NCBI GenBank assembly: GCA_026388595.1
Contig: JAPLJM010000020.1
Span: 1-6,974 of the forward strand
Direction of reading: 5' to 3'
DNA: 6,974 nucleotides
Source of the DNA: Deltaproteobacteria bacterium
GTDB taxonomy: Bacteria; Desulfobacterota; Syntrophia; Syntrophales; Fen-1087
Positions within the stretch are counted from its first letter, which is position 1, and the number at the start of each line of letters is the position of its first letter. Of this stretch, positions 5,133 to 6,974 are shown one piece after another. The notes below the pieces were generated by a model, which saw only the letters and a program-made list of their open reading frames with translations, did not search any database and had not been told where the DNA came from. A program made the translations under genes and the position numbers.

Positions 5133-6500
5133 ATGAAACAAGCCACCAGCAAATCCCAGGATCTGAGATTCCGGTCGAATCGAACGTTCATCTGCAGCGT
5201 TGTTTTTATCGACATCGTCGAATACTCGAAGAAATCGGTCAACGAGCAGATCCTGATCAAGGAACATTTCAACGCCCTGCTTTCGGAGGCGATCAGCGAC
5301 ATCTCCATCAATGACCGGATTATCCTGGACACGGGGGACGGGGCGGCCATCGGCTTCCTCGGCGACCCGGAGGACGCCCTCTTCGTGGCCATGAGCTTCC
5401 GGGAAGACCTCGAGGAGGACCAGGGCGATGCCAAATCCGCACTTCAGGTCCGGATGGGCATCAATCTCGGCCCGGTCAAGCTCCTGAAGGACATCAACAA
5501 CCAGCCCAACCTGATCGGCGACGGCATCAACGTGGCTCAGCGCATCATGAACTTTGCCGAGCCCGGTCAGTTGCTGGTTTCACGATCATATTACGACATC
5601 GTGTCCTGTCTGTCCCAGGAATACGCCAAGCTATTTCAATATCAGGGGGCACGGGCCGACAAGCACATCCGTGAGCACGACATTTACGCGGTCGGGCACA
5701 CCGGACCAGGCCCCTTGCCCGTCCAGAGCGTGCTGAAGAAGAAGCCGGGAAACATTCTCATCGCCGATGACGCGGTTGCCGAGCCTGAAAGACTCCCGAT
5801 AAATGACGCAGCCGTTGTCAGGCCGGAGCCGGCAAAACCCGGCAAGAGCAAAAAAACGCTGCTGTTCATCGGGGGGGCCGTTACCGCCGCAACTCTCGCA
5901 CTCGCCCTGGTCATTTTCATTCCCAGGGGCAAGGCGCCTGTGGATGGACCGAAGTCGGTCGCAGAAGAGAAATCAGCATCAAGCAAGGTTGCCGCCAGGG
6001 ACTCGAAAACGGAAGCGCCCGCTGTGCCGGTTGCGAAGACCGCGTCCAGGAAAAGAGCAGCGGACACAAATACTGAATCCAAAAGGGAGGCCATCCGTCC
6101 CGTATCAACAGGGGCCGATGGCATCCTTTTCACGATAACCGGAATAAAGACGTCAGGAAACGAAATCACTTTTATTGTCAGAACCCTCAACGGGTCCAAT
6201 GTGGAGAAGAGCGTCGCCCTGTATGACGACGCCTTCGGATGGACAAAGTCGAAGATCACAGACGGCAGCGGGACAAAACACGATGTAAAAAAAGTGAGTT
6301 TCGTAAAGGGTTCCAAAGCGATCACCATGTCTGCTGCCGGAACGGTGGGAATTCTTATTGCTCCCCATGAGTCCGTCACGACTTACCTGACCTTTAAAAG
6401 AGACGGCAAGGGACTCAAGGCATTGAACCTCCATCCGTTCATCTACCAGGGGCGAAGAAACTGGAAGGAACATGAACTCGCAATGGATCTGAAAACGTAA
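5133..6500 (+). CDS. Class III nucleotide cyclase with C-terminal membrane-anchored extracytoplasmic domain
   Basis: This 455-residue protein carries a cyclase homology domain at about 18-188: metal-binding Asp27 (VVFIDIVEYSK) and Asp69 (LDTGDG), and transition-state Asn133 and Arg137 (GDGINVAQR). The positions that normally bind the base, Lys and Asp, are Leu65 and Asn126, so ATP specificity is not assured; cAMP, cGMP or loss of activity are all possible. A single TM helix spans about 242-263, preceded by KSKK, which places the N-terminus inside. A low-complexity Ala/Lys/Ser linker (266-330) leads to a 125-residue, strand-rich C-terminal domain (331-455) that I do not recognise and that should face the periplasm. 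Most class III cyclases have the sensor before the catalytic domain; here the order is reversed. The start has AAGGA six bases upstream. It is a single gene, divergent from the MFS gene and convergent with the cupin gene, with no strong terminator between the latter pair. Confidence 0.87.
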   Translation: MKQATSKSQDLRFRSNRTFICSVVFIDIVEYSKKSVNEQILIKEHFNALLSEAISDISINDRIILDTGDGAAIGFLGDPEDALFVAMSFREDLEEDQGDAKSALQVRMGINLGPVKLLKDINNQPNLIGDGINVAQRIMNFAEPGQLLVSRSYYDIVSCLSQEYAKLFQYQGARADKHIREHDIYAVGHTGPGPLPVQSVLKKKPGNILIADDAVAEPERLPINDAAVVRPEPAKPGKSKKTLLFIGGAVTAATLALALVIFIPRGKAPVDGPKSVAEEKSASSKVAARDSKTEAPAVPVAKTASRKRAADTNTESKREAIRPVSTGADGILFTITGIKTSGNEITFIVRTLNGSNVEKSVALYDDAFGWTKSKITDGSGTKHDVKKVSFVKGSKAITMSAAGTVGILIAPHESVTTYLTFKRDGKGLKALNLHPFIYQGRRNWKEHELAMDLKT

Positions 6501-6573
6501 AACGGCAACCGGAACAGGACAGCGGTTATATTTTCCATGGTCACCCGTTCGTTGAAATCCAGGAAACAGGCCG

Positions 6574-6924
6574 TTATTCGTAGTCCTTCGGAACGGCGCA
6601 AATCATGATCATTGGATTCTCCGGCGACCTGTTTTTGTACTGATGTTTTTCGCCGGGCAGCACTAGGGCAAAGTCACCCTTTTTCACGGGGCGCTCTTCC
6701 CCGTTTTCCATGACCACAACCCCCTCGCCTTCAATGACATAGTTCAGGTGTTCAAAGGGATGAGTGTGGTAGGGCGTATGACCGCCCGGCATGATCGTGA
6801 ATGCACGGACAGACAAAACCGGCGTACCGTCAGCCTTAGAAATGGGCACCTGTTTCCAGACATCCTTTGCCCCATCCATCATCATCTTTGCTTTTTCAAC
6901 TTTATCAAGACTTGTGATTTTCAT
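6574..6924 (-). CDS. Small single-domain cupin protein
   Basis: This 116-residue protein is one complete cupin beta-barrel, probably cytoplasmic. Motif 1 is PGGHTPYHTHPFEHLNYVIEGEG (46-68), and motif 2 is GDFALVLPGEKHQYKN (83-98). The predicted metal ligands are His53, His55, His59 and His94: the usual motif 1 Glu is replaced by His59, as in four-His cupins such as Thermotoga TM1459. It could be a small dioxygenase-like or isomerase enzyme or a ligand-binding protein; the sequence does not say which. The start is fixed by GGAGG (6931-6935 on the minus strand) six bases upstream. Length is typical of the family and nothing is missing. It is transcribed alone towards the cyclase gene. Its promoter region reaches the right edge; a TTGACT is present there without a clear -10. 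Confidence 0.9.
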   Translation of the reverse strand: MKITSLDKVEKAKMMMDGAKDVWKQVPISKADGTPVLSVRAFTIMPGGHTPYHTHPFEHLNYVIEGEGVVVMENGEERPVKKGDFALVLPGEKHQYKNRSPENPMIMICAVPKDYE

Positions 6925-6930
6925 AAAAAA

Positions 6931-6935
6931 CCTCC
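6931..6935 (-). promoter_or_regulatory. Ribosome binding site of the cupin gene
   Basis: GGAGG, within GAGGGAGG on the minus strand, is six bases upstream of the ATG at 6924. It is a near-ideal site and confirms this start. Confidence 0.8.
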
Positions 6936-6974
6936 CTCATACCAAACATTTAATTACGGTTAATAAGTCAACAA

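Noticed and set aside
5684..6379. A 231-codon minus-strand frame over the cyclase C-terminal half
   Set aside because: It is a shadow of the linker and C-terminal domain, with no ribosome binding site or motif support.
6501..6573. A terminator between the cyclase and cupin genes
   Set aside because: Only a weak AACCG/CGGTT pairing with an 11-base loop before ATATTTT is present; it is not strong enough to call.
1..6974. tRNA or rRNA genes, CRISPR arrays, insertion sequences, phage or defence genes
   Set aside because: None is supported: there are no repeated spacer units, transposase motifs, terminal repeats or RNA gene signatures on either strand.

Overview
The window looks like chromosomal sequence from an anaerobic, selenocysteine-using bacterium. 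Coding regions are moderately GC-rich and the gaps between them are AT-rich. A UGA-containing formate dehydrogenase with a bacterial SECIS hairpin, a FeoA-FeoB ferrous iron transporter and an OFA-family (oxalate/formate antiporter-like) MFS carrier fit a strict anaerobe in which formate metabolism matters. A Syntrophus-like Desulfobacterota is my best guess, but that is inference and no phylogenetic marker is present.

Layout: (1) 1-687, minus strand: the N-terminal 229 residues of a fused FeoA-FeoB protein, cut by the left edge. (2) 688-904: divergent intergenic region with a good promoter for feoAB and an ATGAGC/GCTCAT dyad in front of the formate dehydrogenase genes. (3) 905-3480, plus strand: formate dehydrogenase encoded as two overlapping reading frames, a 97-residue [2Fe-2S] protein and a 761-residue catalytic protein, joined by an ATGA overlap. 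The catalytic protein reads through UGA at 1837-1839 as selenocysteine. (4) 3508-3548: a strong, symmetric, bidirectional terminator. (5) 3598-4845, minus strand: a 12-TM OFA-family transporter. (6) 4846-5132: divergent AT-rich gap with two inverted repeats. (7) 5133-6500, plus strand: a class III nucleotide cyclase with the cyclase domain at the N-terminus, one TM helix and a C-terminal domain predicted to be extracytoplasmic. (8) 6574-6924, minus strand: a small four-histidine cupin.

Apart from the overlapping formate dehydrogenase pair, adjacent genes alternate in strand, so nearly every gene is its own transcription unit. A functional link is plausible only between formate dehydrogenase (which needs Fe, Mo/W and Se) and its neighbours: ferrous iron uptake on one side and a monocarboxylate carrier on the other. 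No NADH-, ferredoxin- or quinone-reacting partner subunit for the dehydrogenase lies in the window.

The points most worth a second look are: the split formate dehydrogenase, which lacks the usual His-Cys iron-sulfur segment exactly at the junction; the very clear SECIS element; the cyclase with reversed architecture and non-canonical base-recognition residues; an Asp in place of the first P-loop glycine of FeoB; and a Trp where the oxalate transporter OxlT has its essential Lys.
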